Positions 28,032 through 41,089 of a DNA stretch of 64,000 nt are shown here, piece by piece. The stretch lies in contig CP076040.1 in NCBI GenBank assembly GCA_014529675.2, positions 4,615,501 to 4,679,500 of the forward strand, written 5' to 3'. Numbering within the stretch: the stretch's first letter is position 1; each line of letters begins with the position of its first letter. This DNA comes from Opitutia bacterium ISCC 52 (GTDB lineage: Bacteria; Verrucomicrobiota; Verrucomicrobiia; Opitutales; UBA2995). The notes under the pieces were generated by a model that saw nothing but the letters and a program-made list of their open reading frames with translations, did not search any database and had not been told where the DNA came from. The translations under genes and the position numbers were made by a program.

Positions 28032-29765
28032 ATGAATACAAGATCTAAGAAATTCGCCCTAGGCGCTTTGCTGTTTATATCCGGACTGTCCCTGACAGCG
28101 CGTGAGTTGCCCAACTTCAACCTGCTCGATACGCGGGAAAATAACGTTGAGCTCTATGGTGCACGTGGAAAGGCAGTGGCGCTGTTCTTTACTGGCACGG
28201 GTTGCCCGATTGCTCGGAAGAGCGTTCAGACCTTTACGAAACTCGAGCGAGAATACGCTGCCCAGGGAATTGAATTCTGGATCGTTAATTCCTATGCCGA
28301 TGAATCGGCGCGAGACATTCGTCGTGAGATCGGACGATTGGGACTTCGGGATATGACCTACCTGCTCGATACTAAACAGACGGTGGCTTATGCCTACGGG
28401 GTCAATCGCACCGCTGAGGTGATTTTGATTGATACCTTTTCTTGGGAGCCTGTTTACCGCGGTGCTATCAATGATCAGCTCAGTGAAGGAGCCGAAAAAC
28501 CCAAGGCGACCAAACACTATTTGAAGGATGCAATGGATCAACTGCTGGCTGGTGACGAGATCACAACTCCACGAACGCGGTCGGTCGGGTGTATTATTTC
28601 CTATCCGAAAGTCAGCACATCGGATGACGCACCCGACTACGCGGCTCAGGTTGCGCCGATATTGAAGAAGAATTGCGTGGAGTGTCATCAGCCTGGCGCG
28701 ATTGGGCCCTGGAGTATGACCAGTCATAGTCGGGTATCCAATTACTCCGCCATGATGGAGGAGGTGCTGTTGACCCGGCGCATGCCTCCTTGGGATCCTC
28801 ATCCCAAGTACGGAAATTTTATCGGTGAACAGAACCTGACCCGTGAAGAGGAGCATACCCTGCTCAGCTGGATCAAGGCCGGTAGCCCCAAGAGTGAAGG
28901 GCACGATCCGTTGACCGATCCGCTACCTGAAACGCCCTATTGGCGTCTTGGGAAACCGGATGCAGTTATTAAGCTTCCAGAAGTCCAACAGGTTAAAGCA
29001 ACCGGGATTGAGCCCTACCGCTACATTGAGGTGAAGAATCCATTCAACGAAGATGTGTGGCTCAACGGTATGGATGTGAAACCCGGGAATCTGACGGTGG
29101 TCCATCACGTCATTCTTTACGTGAATTGGCCAGGTGCACCGAGAGACGGCGGCAGGCTGGGGCAGTTCTTCTACGGGTGGGCACCGGGTGCCGATTCTCT
29201 GAAATACCCGGAGGGCGTTGCCAAGCGTCTACCGGCTAATTCGACGCTGACTCTGGAAATCCATTATACTACCACCGGGGAGCCAGAGTCGGACATGACC
29301 GAGATGGCTTTCTACCTGGCTGATGGTCCACAGGAGCGGAATGGTGAAACACGGCAGGCCATCGATACTGACCTGGATATTCCTCCGGGCGAGTCCGATG
29401 CCCGCCACATGGCTACCTATGCATTTAAGAAGCCATCGACGATCTACGGATTGTTCCCTCATATGCATTTCCGCGGTAAATGGATGCGGTATGAGCTCCT
29501 AACCCCTGATGGAAAACGCAAGACCTTGCTCCACGTACCGCGGTACGATTTCCAGTGGCAGCTATCATACTATTTGAAAGAACCGCTTCGCGTACCGGCA
29601 GGTTCTTGGCTGGTGGTAACGGGTTCATTTGATAATTCGGTTGGCAACCCCAACAATCCTGACCCAACCCAACGCGTGGTCTTTGGCGAGCAATCCTGGG
29701 ATGAAATGTTTATTGGCTTCTTTGAAGCCGCGGACGATCCGGACCCGGAAGTGGCGTTAAAGTAA
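28032..29765 (+). CDS. exported redoxin-cytochrome c-copper monooxygenase-like protein
   Basis: 577 aa with a signal peptide (about residues 1-24). Three modules follow. The first is an AhpC/TSA-like redoxin with one peroxidatic-type Cys (FFTGTGCPIARKS). The second is a c-type haem site CVECH near residues 215-219 with a downstream Met in the region RRMPPWDP. The third has the histidine pairs of the peptidylglycine-monooxygenase fold: VVHHVILYVN near residue 358, LEIHYTTTG near 413 and FPHMHFRG near 477. The third module could bind copper. This combination is common in Planctomycetota and Verrucomicrobiota, but its substrate is not established. It follows the MoxR operon and may be its last member. 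Confidence 0.8.
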   Translation: MNTRSKKFALGALLFISGLSLTARELPNFNLLDTRENNVELYGARGKAVALFFTGTGCPIARKSVQTFTKLEREYAAQGIEFWIVNSYADESARDIRREIGRLGLRDMTYLLDTKQTVAYAYGVNRTAEVILIDTFSWEPVYRGAINDQLSEGAEKPKATKHYLKDAMDQLLAGDEITTPRTRSVGCIISYPKVSTSDDAPDYAAQVAPILKKNCVECHQPGAIGPWSMTSHSRVSNYSAMMEEVLLTRRMPPWDPHPKYGNFIGEQNLTREEEHTLLSWIKAGSPKSEGHDPLTDPLPETPYWRLGKPDAVIKLPEVQQVKATGIEPYRYIEVKNPFNEDVWLNGMDVKPGNLTVVHHVILYVNWPGAPRDGGRLGQFFYGWAPGADSLKYPEGVAKRLPANSTLTLEIHYTTTGEPESDMTEMAFYLADGPQERNGETRQAIDTDLDIPPGESDARHMATYAFKKPSTIYGLFPHMHFRGKWMRYELLTPDGKRKTLLHVPRYDFQWQLSYYLKEPLRVPAGSWLVVTGSFDNSVGNPNNPDPTQRVVFGEQSWDEMFIGFFEAADDPDPEVALK

Positions 29766-29883
29766 GCATTAAACGGATTGATTAAAGATGAGGGCAGAAG
29801 GTTTCTTTTCCGTTCTCTCGATTTTCTCAGAAGGGATCGGAATATCTACCCCCTCCCCATGACTTCTTAGATCTAAAGCTTAC

Positions 29884-30250
29884 TTACTTGAGATGGAGCC
29901 CACTCTGGTCGTCTACTTTCGCTTTCATTCCCCAGCCACCGAAACCTTCCTTTAGGGTGAACAGGACTTCGTTGTCGCCTTCTTTGAGGTTGAGGTAAAG
30001 GGAGTCGAAAACCCCGATGGTTCCCAGGTAGCGGTAGTCGCGTGTTCGAAAAGCGTTGGTACCTGCGTAGACAAGCTGACCGTTTACGAAGGCCTGGATG
30101 TCGTCACTATACCCGAAGTCGAGTCGCTGAATCTGGTTTCGAGCGATGAAGGAAAGACGCGATTCCGATTAAGCCTGCGGTTGGCCTGAAATACAAAAAA
30201 ATCGCCGGTCGTGTAAGAAATCGTTCTGTCCAGCTTACTAATAGGGTAAA
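29884..30250 (-). pseudogene. 3' fragment of a protein gene, frameshifted
   Basis: The minus strand of this otherwise gene-free 499-base gap keeps coding sequence. Reading from 30165 to the TAA at 29884-29886 gives the open stretch RLSFIARNQIQRLDFGYSDD, then IQAFVNGQLVYAGTNAF, RTRDYRYLGTIGVFDSLYLN and GFGGWGMKAKVDD. This is a coherent beta-rich domain end. Upstream, TTGDFFVFQAN lies in another frame, so a shift sits near 30165-30180. No start region is left before the sigma gene. The parent family is not recognised. The remaining bases 29766-29883 contain nothing I can interpret. Confidence 0.6.
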
Positions 30251-30264
30251 CAGGATTGAAACGA

Positions 30265-30783
30265 ATGAAGCGACAGGAACAAGAACGCGTATTTGCTGCA
30301 TGGATGAACGACCATAAAGGGCTCATCTACAAAGTGGTACGCGCCTACGCCTCCAATGCAACGGACCAGGAAGATCTGTTTCAGTAGATAGCGGCTCAGC
30401 TCTGGTTCTCGATACCCAAGTTTAAAGGGAAGTCTTCCGAGACAACCTGGATCTGCCGGGTGGCGTTGTTTTGTTCTATGTCCTGGACGAAAAAAGAATC
30501 CCGCCGACGGAAAGGGAAGGGGGCCTATAAGAATGAGCAGACGTTTCTGTCTCTCAATCCGGAAAAGGAAAACTCACGCCTAACTTGGTTGTACGAGCAA
30601 ATCAACCAGCTAAGCTCGATCGACCGTTCTCTGACCCTCCTTCTCTTAGATGGATATAGCTATAAGGAGATGGCGAGTATTCTCGGTATTACGGAGAGCA
30701 ATGTGGGGGTCAAAATAAGCCGTATCAAGAAATCACTTACGGATAGAATAAATCAAATGGAAGACGAGCATCATGAAATTTGA
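30265..30783 (+). pseudogene. sigma-70 family (ECF-like) factor with in-frame TAG
   Basis: From the ATG at 30265 the frame encodes region 2 (ERVFAAWMNDHKGLIYKVVR, DQEDLFQ), meets TAG at 30385-30387, and continues as IAAQLWFSIPKFKGKSSETT without a frame change. The region 4 helix-turn-helix follows in the same frame (LLLLDGYSYKEMASILGITE, SNVGVKISRIKK). With the TAG read as an amino acid, the product would be 172 aa. In relatives the position after DLFQ is normally Glu, so GAG to TAG is the simplest cause. The downstream 107-aa piece alone has region 4 but lacks the core-binding region 2. The next gene overlaps its end. Confidence 0.75.
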
Positions 30784-31354
30784 AGACTTGCAAGTAATCT
30801 GGAAATCACAGGAGGAAAAGCCGGTATTTACGATCGACGCTGATGTGCTACGGGAACGACTTGAAGCGTCAGACCGTGAGATGAGTCGCTTTTTTGCGTA
30901 TGAGGAATGGTTCTATATCATCATGGTTGCGATCTTGGGAATCATGATCATTTCCGAACCGATCTTGGAGCCTCATGATTATCATCAGCTGCCGATGGGG
31001 GCTGGGCTTTTGCTATTATCAGCCTATTTGTTAATCCATAGGCAGCGCAGCAAAAAACAAGCATTAGACTTTGACCGCTCACTTGTTGGAACGGTCGACT
31101 TATCTATTTACCGTCTTGAGTCCTACGTCCGATGGGTCAAAAGGGCAAACTTGCTCTACTGGTTGTTTATGATAGTTATCGGTGTGGTTACCTTTGCACT
31201 TCACCACGATAGCAAACCCATTTGGATTTGGCCTCTTATGGTTTTGTTTTGGGCATTTGCATACATCGCTCTGCGCGTACAACTGAATACGAAACGAAAT
31301 CGTATTAAAGATCTAACAGGCTTACGGGATAAATTGGGGAATGGGCCACTTTAA
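30773..31354 (+). CDS. membrane partner of the sigma factor, possible anti-sigma
   Basis: 193 aa. A short N-terminal cytoplasmic part (MKFEDLQVIWKSQEEKPVFT) is followed by four hydrophobic helices in two pairs (about residues 45-62, 68-84, 122-141 and 148-167). The N-terminal FEDLQ-IW motif is one I associate with small membrane proteins encoded directly after ECF sigma genes in Bacteroidota and Verrucomicrobiota. Its start overlaps the end of the sigma gene by 11 bases, which implies co-translation. A role as anti-sigma factor is inferred from position; no zinc-finger motif is present. Confidence 0.6.
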   Translation: MKFEDLQVIWKSQEEKPVFTIDADVLRERLEASDREMSRFFAYEEWFYIIMVAILGIMIISEPILEPHDYHQLPMGAGLLLLSAYLLIHRQRSKKQALDFDRSLVGTVDLSIYRLESYVRWVKRANLLYWLFMIVIGVVTFALHHDSKPIWIWPLMVLFWAFAYIALRVQLNTKRNRIKDLTGLRDKLGNGPL

Positions 31355-31424
31355 TATTTGAGATGCATCCGTTTTGACAAGAATGGCTTACACCCTCAGC
31401 TTTAGGTTCTGTATTGGGTTCTCT

Positions 31425-31844
31425 ATGATTAAACGCAGGAAACGTCAGCAACCGGAAGAGGAGTTCCAAATGGCTCCCATGATCGATATGGTTTTCCTGT
31501 TGTTGGTGTTTTTCATGTGCGTCAGCTCACTCTCCCAGGCAGAGAAACCGGATGCAGTTAAAGAGCTACCCGAGTCGCATGCCAGCGAAGTGCCTGATGA
31601 TGTGTCGGACCGTGGTATCATTTCCGTTAAGACAGATGGATCACTCTATCTAGGGCCATCGAGTATCACGATGGAGGATCTGAAAACGCGGATCGGTGGA
31701 AAGATCAAAGACAACCCAAACCTCCAGATCTTCGTTCGCGCCGACAAGGCGACCCCCTTTGCTGAAATCAAGAAAATCCTGGAGGCCTGTGCTGAGATGG
31801 GAGCCTACGAAGTCATCTACGCAACCTTTCAAGCTTCGGAATAA
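31425..31844 (+). CDS. ExbD/TolR family protein 1
   Basis: 139 aa from the ATG at 31425; the frame extends upstream to 31374 without a better start. It shows the ExbD pattern: a basic N-terminus (KRRKRQQPEEEF), then MAPMIDMVFLLLVFFMCVSS with the proton-path Asp in the transmembrane helix, then a periplasmic domain ending FAEIKKILEACAEMGAYEVI. ExbD works with an ExbB channel to drive TonB or envelope machines. No exbB is adjacent. The second exbD starts two bases downstream. Confidence 0.9.
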   Translation: MIKRRKRQQPEEEFQMAPMIDMVFLLLVFFMCVSSLSQAEKPDAVKELPESHASEVPDDVSDRGIISVKTDGSLYLGPSSITMEDLKTRIGGKIKDNPNLQIFVRADKATPFAEIKKILEACAEMGAYEVIYATFQASE

Positions 31845-31845
31845 C

Positions 31846-32289
31846 ATGGCGCGTTTGAAGAAAAAGCCGGAACCCAAGTCATCAATCCCGATCGCCCCAA
31901 TGATCGACGTGGTTTTCCTGTTGCTCATGTACTACCTCGTTACTTCGACTCTGGATAAGCAGGAAGCTGATATTTCTTTTCAACTGCCTGGCGTAGTCGA
32001 GCAATCAGAACCTGTGGACATGCCCGATGAGCAAATCATTGAGATTGGGGATGATGGCCAGGTGATCGTGAACGAGTTTGCCTACGATGCACCCACTTCG
32101 TCACGTTTTCTAGAGCTGGTTGGTATGCTCACTCGCTTCAAGGAGGCCAGCGATGCCAACAAGTTAGAAGCCCTGGTAATCATAGCTCCCAGCGATAGCA
32201 CCACCCATCAAATGATCATCAAAGTTATGGATGCCTGCTCCGTCGCAGGGATAACAGGCGTTAATTTCGCTATTTCAGAAGACTATTAG
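31846..32289 (+). CDS. ExbD/TolR family protein 2
   Basis: 147 aa. The N-terminus has SIPIAPMIDVVFLLLMYYLV with the conserved Asp of the transmembrane helix, and the periplasmic domain ends MIIKVMDACSVAGITGVNFA, the usual ExbD finish. It overlaps no gene and follows exbD 1 by one base after its stop. Paired exbD genes behind one exbB are common in this phylum, but the exbB is missing here. Confidence 0.9.
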   Translation: MARLKKKPEPKSSIPIAPMIDVVFLLLMYYLVTSTLDKQEADISFQLPGVVEQSEPVDMPDEQIIEIGDDGQVIVNEFAYDAPTSSRFLELVGMLTRFKEASDANKLEALVIIAPSDSTTHQMIIKVMDACSVAGITGVNFAISEDY

Positions 32290-32342
32290 ATCCATATTAA
32301 CCATTGTAATTCGGGGCTGTATTCGTTTTGTCTTCGTCGATT

Positions 32343-33746
32343 ATGAGTAAGTCATCCAAGCAGGCAACCTGGGGTGGCCGGTTTTCTAAGGGACCGGCTG
32401 AGCTCATGTTGCGTTTCAGTGAGTCCGTGTCGTTCGACCAGCGGCTTGCTTTGTTCGACCTTCAATGCAGCGAAGCTCACTCTGCTATGCTTGAGGAAGT
32501 CGGAATTTTGAGCGCTTCCGAGAAGGAAGCCATCCATACCGGATTGGCTACACTCCGTAGCGAGATTGAATCAGGAGAATTTGCCTGGGACATGTCTCTG
32601 GAAGACGTGCACATGAACATTGAGCAAGTGCTCACTGAGCGGGTACCCGAGGCGGCGAAATTACATACTGCACGGTCTAGGAATGACCAGGTTGCCACCG
32701 ACATGCGGCTCTTTTTCAAAGCAGCTTGTAGCGAACTGCAATCCGCCTTGGAAGCTGTACTCTCCGCCTTGTTGGATCAGGCTGAAAAGAATCAGCAGAT
32801 TTACATACCTGGATATACCCACCTCCAGCGCGCCCAACCTGTGAGTGTCGCTCACCATTTGTTGGCCTACGCAGAAATGATCAGTCGCGATCTTATCCGG
32901 GTTGCAGCCGTTCAAGACCAGGCCAATTGGTGCCCTCTAGGCTCCGGTGCCATTGCAGGGACAACCTTGCCGATCGATCGGGAAAGTTCAGCCCAGAAAC
33001 TAGGATTTGTGGACCAAGACGGACACGTCCGGGTCACACAGAACAGCATGGATGCCGTAAGCGACCGGGATGTGCACCTGGATTTCACATACGCCTGCTC
33101 GGTTGTTGGGATCCATTTATCCAGATTGGCCGAGGATCTCATCCTCTGGTGCAGCTCTGAATTTGGCTTTGTCGACTTGCCGCAGAACTTTTGCACTGGG
33201 TCTTCTCTTATGCCGCAGAAGAAGAATCCGGATGCCATGGAATTAGTCCGGGGCAAATCGGGCCGTGTCGTGGGAGACCTCCAAACCTTGCTTACCATGG
33301 TCAAGGGCTTGCCGCTTACCTACAATCGGGATCTTCAAGAGGACAAGCCGCCTGTGTTTGATGCACTTGAGCAATCACTCATTTCTCTTCAAGTCGTTGA
33401 AGGAGTCGTTTCCGGTATGGAAATGATTCATGATAAGTGTGCTGAAGCAGTGGCTGACCCTGCTCTGCTGGCTACCGACGTGGTTGATTATCTAGTCCAA
33501 AAGGGAGTTCCGTTCCGAAATGCTCACCATATTATTGGGGCCTTGGTCGCTTTGGCAGAAGAGAAATCTTTGCCGCTCAACGAGTTGTCTCTCCAGGATG
33601 TCCAAGGGGTGGATGAACACTTTGAGGCTGATTGGGTGGATTGTTTTGATGTGGTTAAAGCCCTGGAAGCTCGTGAGAAGGTTGGAATGCCGGGGCCCAA
33701 TGAGGTAAAATCCCAGATTGTCCGCCTACGTGGGAAGCTGGCTTAG
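32343..33746 (+). CDS. argH: argininosuccinate lyase
   Basis: 467 aa from the ATG at 32343 (a TTG 15 bases upstream is less likely). Motifs: [15 protein letters not shown] at the N-terminus, [39 protein letters not shown], and the superfamily signature [20 protein letters not shown] with the catalytic Ser in the flexible loop. It cleaves argininosuccinate to arginine and fumarate, the last step of arginine synthesis. It stands alone, with 159 bases to the next gene. Confidence 0.97.
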   Translation: MSKSSKQATWGGRFSKGPAELMLRFSESVSFDQRLALFDLQCSEAHSAMLEEVGILSASEKEAIHTGLATLRSEIESGEFAWDMSLEDVHMNIEQVLTERVPEAAKLHTARSRNDQVATDMRLFFKAACSELQSALEAVLSALLDQAEKNQQIYIPGYTHLQRAQPVSVAHHLLAYAEMISRDLIRVAAVQDQANWCPLGSGAIAGTTLPIDRESSAQKLGFVDQDGHVRVTQNSMDAVSDRDVHLDFTYACSVVGIHLSRLAEDLILWCSSEFGFVDLPQNFCTGSSLMPQKKNPDAMELVRGKSGRVVGDLQTLLTMVKGLPLTYNRDLQEDKPPVFDALEQSLISLQVVEGVVSGMEMIHDKCAEAVADPALLATDVVDYLVQKGVPFRNAHHIIGALVALAEEKSLPLNELSLQDVQGVDEHFEADWVDCFDVVKALEAREKVGMPGPNEVKSQIVRLRGKLA

Positions 33747-33905
33747 GGGTTATTAAAGGGATTTATAAATACGGCACCTTCTGGTCAGGCCAGATGACTT
33801 TTAGTTTTCTCATTGCATAGGCCCACATGCTGTTAGAAGTATAATTGCTTAATTGCCTCACCACTCATCTGGCGGGGCATTCCAGTCTATATCGATTTGT
33901 ATTGA

Positions 33906-37379
<3,474 letters not shown>

Positions 37380-37427
37380 TGCGATTCAAACTTTAGTCGA
37401 GAGCCACCCCTTTGTTACAAAGGAGGT

Positions 37428-37458
37428 CCAGGCGTTCGATTAATATTCCCACGCCTGG
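37428..37458 (+). terminator. 8-bp inverted repeat after the PEPCK gene
   Basis: CCAGGCGT (37428-37435) and ACGCCTGG (37451-37458) are perfect inverted copies around a 15-base loop, 48 bases after the stop. It is GC-rich as in a terminator, but no T-run follows, so it could act by another route or be an operator for the downstream gene. Confidence 0.45.
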
Positions 37459-37485
37459 GTGTCCATAATAAGCTCCCCAGCTATC

Positions 37486-38448
37486 ATGACTATTTATCCA
37501 ATCCGTTTATCATGCTTCCTGTTTCTCCTAGGTGTTTGTTTACCTACTTTGAACTCAGCCGAAGAAGAAAAGATCTTTATTGCTGTAGTAGGAGGCACTT
37601 CCTTTGGCGCCCCTGAAAAATTTGGTAATGGTTTGGTCGAAGAGGAAGGCTATATCCAGGTCGAGACACCGGTGGGCTTAGGGCCGAAGCTCTATAAGAT
37701 GCGATACAAGGGTGTGCCTTTCTATTATGTCCGGATGTATGGTTTTGAAACCAAAGTTCCAGGAGAGAACGACGGCAATGTGCATGTGCGAACCTGGTAT
37801 TCGCTCTACAAAGCTGGCGTAACTCATGCGTTAGGCGGAGCAAGCTCGGGAGCGATTCGGACCGATTGGGACTACGATGATCTGGTTATAATTGATGACT
37901 TTATGATCATGGAAAATCAGCGACCTCAGAATATTTTAGACTTTGCGGGAATTGAGCGCCCAGGCGTATTTGCCAGTTTTGCTCACCCGTTTAGCCCTTC
38001 TTTGCGGGGACTGCTTATCGATGAAGCGCGCAAAGCTCAGCCTGGCTACACGGGCAAGTTATGGGAGCATGGGGTATTCTTTCAAAACAATCCTGGGCGC
38101 TTTGAAACGGCTGCTGAAATACGGGCCATGCGCATTCTTGGAGGAGAAATTACCAGTCTTCATACGGGTACTTGTACCGAGTATGCGCGGCAGCTTGGAA
38201 TTCGTTGGGCATCCATTTGCTCCATTGCGAATCCCGCGGTTGGCGTTCGCCCGTTCAGCTTCGAAGAAATGCAATCGAGCGTGCAGCGAATTGCTGCCCA
38301 GGCCATTCCCATTGTTCTGGAAACCATTGCACGAATTCCTCAAGAAGCCATGGATCCGGAAACGATAAGTACCGGTGAAGTATTCACGGGCTCATACGCA
38401 GATCCTGATGCGGAGTCCTCGAAGATAATCGAGGCTGATCGAAACTAG
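37486..38448 (+). CDS. exported MTAP/PNP-like nucleoside phosphorylase-fold protein
   Basis: 320 aa from the ATG at 37486. A clear signal peptide (about residues 1-24, [20 protein letters not shown]) precedes a PNP_UDP-type domain. Its segments [44 protein letters not shown] and [20 protein letters not shown] line up with methylthioadenosine phosphorylase (GPRFET-AEIRM--LG-D). MTAP normally has Met-Thr (MT-PE) where this protein has [12 protein letters not shown], so substrate choice may differ. Nucleoside phosphorylases of this type are cytosolic as a rule; the signal peptide is unusual. It converges with and overlaps the next gene by four bases. Confidence 0.75.
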   Translation: MTIYPIRLSCFLFLLGVCLPTLNSAEEEKIFIAVVGGTSFGAPEKFGNGLVEEEGYIQVETPVGLGPKLYKMRYKGVPFYYVRMYGFETKVPGENDGNVHVRTWYSLYKAGVTHALGGASSGAIRTDWDYDDLVIIDDFMIMENQRPQNILDFAGIERPGVFASFAHPFSPSLRGLLIDEARKAQPGYTGKLWEHGVFFQNNPGRFETAAEIRAMRILGGEITSLHTGTCTEYARQLGIRWASICSIANPAVGVRPFSFEEMQSSVQRIAAQAIPIVLETIARIPQEAMDPETISTGEVFTGSYADPDAESSKIIEADRN

Positions 38449-40451
38449 TTATAAAGCTTCGCCGGATCGCTTACCGATTGTAGGCACATGGAACCAATAC
38501 AGCGTTGGTAACCGGACGGCTGGTTTTCGGCATCGGTGATCATGGTTATGCGGCGACTCCAGGGTAGTTTACGCAATTCATCGGGCAGTTTGTCGAGGTT
38601 GTCGACGTCCTTGGCTTTAATCACTTCAATGCCATTTTGTTCGGCCATGAGTGCGCTCAATGCGTGAGGCACTCCATGCGGGTTGCGAGCAATGAGCCCG
38701 GTGTAGCCTTGTCGGAGTTCCCTCATGGCTTCCTCGTAAGTGGAATCCACGGTGATGAAGTAGAGAGTGGTAAGCACCTGCAACATAGATGCATTGCCGG
38801 ATGGGGTGGCGTTGTCCCACCATTCCTTTTTTCGAGCAATCAGAGATTCATGGTCATTTGATGTGAAATAGTAACCCACAGAACTGCCGTCCGAGAAGTG
38901 TTCCATAACGCTTTTGGCTATGGTTTCGCAGCGCTCGAGGTAAACCTTTGATTCACCTGAGTAGTGGAAGTCTACATACGCAATGATGCTGATGAGTGCT
39001 TCTGCATAGTAGGCATAGTCATCCAGGTACCCATTTAGCTGGGCTTCGCTGTAGTAGACAGATTTTAGGCGATTATCTTCTGTCCTCACCTGGTCCCAAA
39101 TAAAGTCTGCGATTTCTTTTGCGGTGTCGAAAAGGTCTTTGCGGTCCAATGCAAAACCCGCCTCAGCGAGACCACGAATCATCAAGCTGTTCCAAGATGT
39201 GAGTTGCTTTTTATCCAGGCCGGGCCAAATGCGATTACTGCGGTGCTCGTAGAGTTTCTCGCGCGCTTCACTTAGAGACTCGCGAATTGCGATGTCATTC
39301 TCGGTGAGTGCTGGATTGGAAAACCCATGCTCAAAATTGCCTGCGTCCGTGATATTGTAGACGTTACAGAATTCAGTTGCGGCCTCTTCCCCAAGCGCTG
39401 CTTTGATCTCGTCGGGTTTCCACACGTAAAATTTTCCTTCTTCGCCTTCGCTATCTGCATCGAATGCCGAGTAAAACGCTCCATCAGGATTGCGCATTTC
39501 CCTCTGCGCCCAGCGTGCGGTTTCTTCTACAATCGCTTTAAAAAGCGGTTTGCGGTAGGTTGTGTAAGCCTTGGCGTAGATGTCCAGCAAGAGTCCATTG
39601 TCGTAGAGCATCTTTTCGAAGTGCGGGATAAGCCAATAACGGTCCACACTGTAGCGAGAAAAGCCGCCTCCGATTTGGTCATACAAGCCACCGTGCGCCA
39701 TTGCGGTTAGCGTGGTGTCGATGACCTCATCGATGCGTTGAACCACTTCCTGTTGGTCCGGTGCTTTCTTGGCTGACTCTTGCAGGCTGTTCCGTGCCTG
39801 AAGCAAAAAGTTGAGGGCCATGGAGGGTGGAAATTTTGGGGCCTGGCCGAACCCACCAAGCTGGTCGTCATGACGTTTGGCGAACTCCTGAGCTGCCTGC
39901 TCCAAGGTCGTCCGGTCGATGGTCGCATTGGTCGGTTCAGCCGGTGCGTTGGAGGCCATCAGATTTTTAATGATGCTATCTGCGTTTTCTTCCAGCTGTT
40001 CCCGATTCTTTTTATAGAAATCGATGACACGGATCAAAACCTGAGGCCAGGGAACCATGCCGTTTCCTCGGTCTTCGGGGGGAAAGTAAGTTCCGCCAAA
40101 AAAGGGACGCCCATCGGACAGGCAAAACACATTCAACGGCCAGCCGCCATGTTGGGCGATCATCTGGACCGCTTCCATATAGATCTGATCTACGTCGGGT
40201 CGCTCTTCCCGGTCTACTTTGATGCAGACAAAATGCTCATTCATCAGACCAGCGATGTACTCGTCTTCGAAGGACTCATGTTCCATGACATGACACCAGT
40301 GACAGGAGGAATATCCGATGCTGATGAGCAAGGGTTTATCCTCTGCCTTGGCTTTGGCGAATGCCTCTTCTCCCCAAGGATACCAGTCTACTGGATTGTT
40401 GGCATGTTGCAGTAGATAGAGACTCTTTTCGTTGACCAGATGATTGGGCAT
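38445..40451 (-). CDS. YyaL/DUF255 thioredoxin-fold protein
   Basis: 668 aa. The N-terminus [20 protein letters not shown] and the motif [20 protein letters not shown] (about residues 45-64) are diagnostic of the DUF255 family (human SPATA20, bacterial YyaL), with a thioredoxin-like Cxx[21 protein letters not shown] follows. The remaining 450 residues form an alpha/alpha toroid related to sugar-processing enzymes such as N-acylglucosamine 2-epimerase. The function is not established. There is no signal peptide, so it is cytosolic. Confidence 0.93.
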   Translation of the reverse strand: MPNHLVNEKSLYLLQHANNPVDWYPWGEEAFAKAKAEDKPLLISIGYSSCHWCHVMEHESFEDEYIAGLMNEHFVCIKVDREERPDVDQIYMEAVQMIAQHGGWPLNVFCLSDGRPFFGGTYFPPEDRGNGMVPWPQVLIRVIDFYKKNREQLEENADSIIKNLMASNAPAEPTNATIDRTTLEQAAQEFAKRHDDQLGGFGQAPKFPPSMALNFLLQARNSLQESAKKAPDQQEVVQRIDEVIDTTLTAMAHGGLYDQIGGGFSRYSVDRYWLIPHFEKMLYDNGLLLDIYAKAYTTYRKPLFKAIVEETARWAQREMRNPDGAFYSAFDADSEGEEGKFYVWKPDEIKAALGEEAATEFCNVYNITDAGNFEHGFSNPALTENDIAIRESLSEAREKLYEHRSNRIWPGLDKKQLTSWNSLMIRGLAEAGFALDRKDLFDTAKEIADFIWDQVRTEDNRLKSVYYSEAQLNGYLDDYAYYAEALISIIAYVDFHYSGESKVYLERCETIAKSVMEHFSDGSSVGYYFTSNDHESLIARKKEWWDNATPSGNASMLQVLTTLYFITVDSTYEEAMRELRQGYTGLIARNPHGVPHALSALMAEQNGIEVIKAKDVDNLDKLPDELRKLPWSRRITMITDAENQPSGYQRCIGSMCLQSVSDPAKLYN

Positions 40452-40515
40452 AATGAACCAGACTATGATGCCTACGGCATCTTAAATGTAAGCAAAACGT
40501 GGACTGTCTATACAG

Positions 40516-40890
40516 TCAGCTTTGAATAGTGCTGTCCAATGTCTTTATGGAGCTACCTACTTTTTCAAGCTCCATATGGAATTGGTTTCGCTCTTCGTCA
40601 GACAGATTACCTACGCTTTTCAAGCTATCGCGCAGTAGCTGAAAGGAACAGCCTAAATCGCTGAGCCCAAGGTTGGTTGCAGCACCTTGTAAATCGTGCA
40701 GCAGCTTTTCAGCTGTATCCGAATCGTGGCTATCGTGTTCAAGTTGAGTCGAGCTGTCTTTATAGTCTTCCCAAAATTTATTTAGGAGCGTGATTAAAAG
40801 GTCCTTCTTTCCCAAACATTGTTTGAGAGCAAAAGCTACCTGTATACCGGGTAGTTGGTCGGGGAGAGAGTGTGAAACATCTTCGTGCAT
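40516..40890 (-). CDS. Hpt phosphotransfer protein
   Basis: 124 aa. A single histidine phosphotransfer domain: the phospho-accepting His65 lies in LLHDLQGAATNLGLSDL, the usual H-x-L-K/Q-G-A-A-x-N-L-G form. No kinase or receiver domain is attached. It would shuttle phosphate between a hybrid kinase and a receiver. The only hybrid kinase in the window (46520-48426) is broken, while the receiver-kinase at 10410 is intact. Divergent from mutL, with 199 bases between. Confidence 0.85.
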   Translation of the reverse strand: MHEDVSHSLPDQLPGIQVAFALKQCLGKKDLLITLLNKFWEDYKDSSTQLEHDSHDSDTAEKLLHDLQGAATNLGLSDLGCSFQLLRDSLKSVGNLSDEERNQFHMELEKVGSSIKTLDSTIQS

Positions 40891-41009
40891 GGGGGAACTG
40901 CTTAGATGGCTTTTAAGGGATTAGCCAGAAACAATACGGCCTACTCAAAAACTTTTCTGTCAATTGTCCACTCTCTTTCCTAAACCTAGTTTTTTACCTG
41001 ATGTGAAAT

Positions 41010-41044
41010 CTAGGGTGATCCTTTAAAATCAATTCATACCCTAG
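41010..41044. repeat. spaced 7-bp inverted repeat upstream of mutL
   Basis: CTAGGGT (41010-41016) and ACCCTAG (41038-41044) are inverted copies 21 bases apart, in the divergent gap between the Hpt gene and mutL. The arms lie about two helical turns apart, which would suit a dimeric regulator, but chance cannot be excluded. Confidence 0.3.
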
Positions 41045-41089
41045 GAAAATGCTTTCGCTTCCACTGCGCATCACGCACACTGATTTTTT

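Noticed and set aside
28059-28904. 281-aa minus-strand frame
   Set aside because: It lies wholly inside the redoxin/cytochrome c gene on the other strand and has no coherent domain.
39780-40415. 211-aa plus-strand frame
   Set aside because: It mirrors the N-terminal half of the YyaL/DUF255 gene, whose motifs are on the minus strand.
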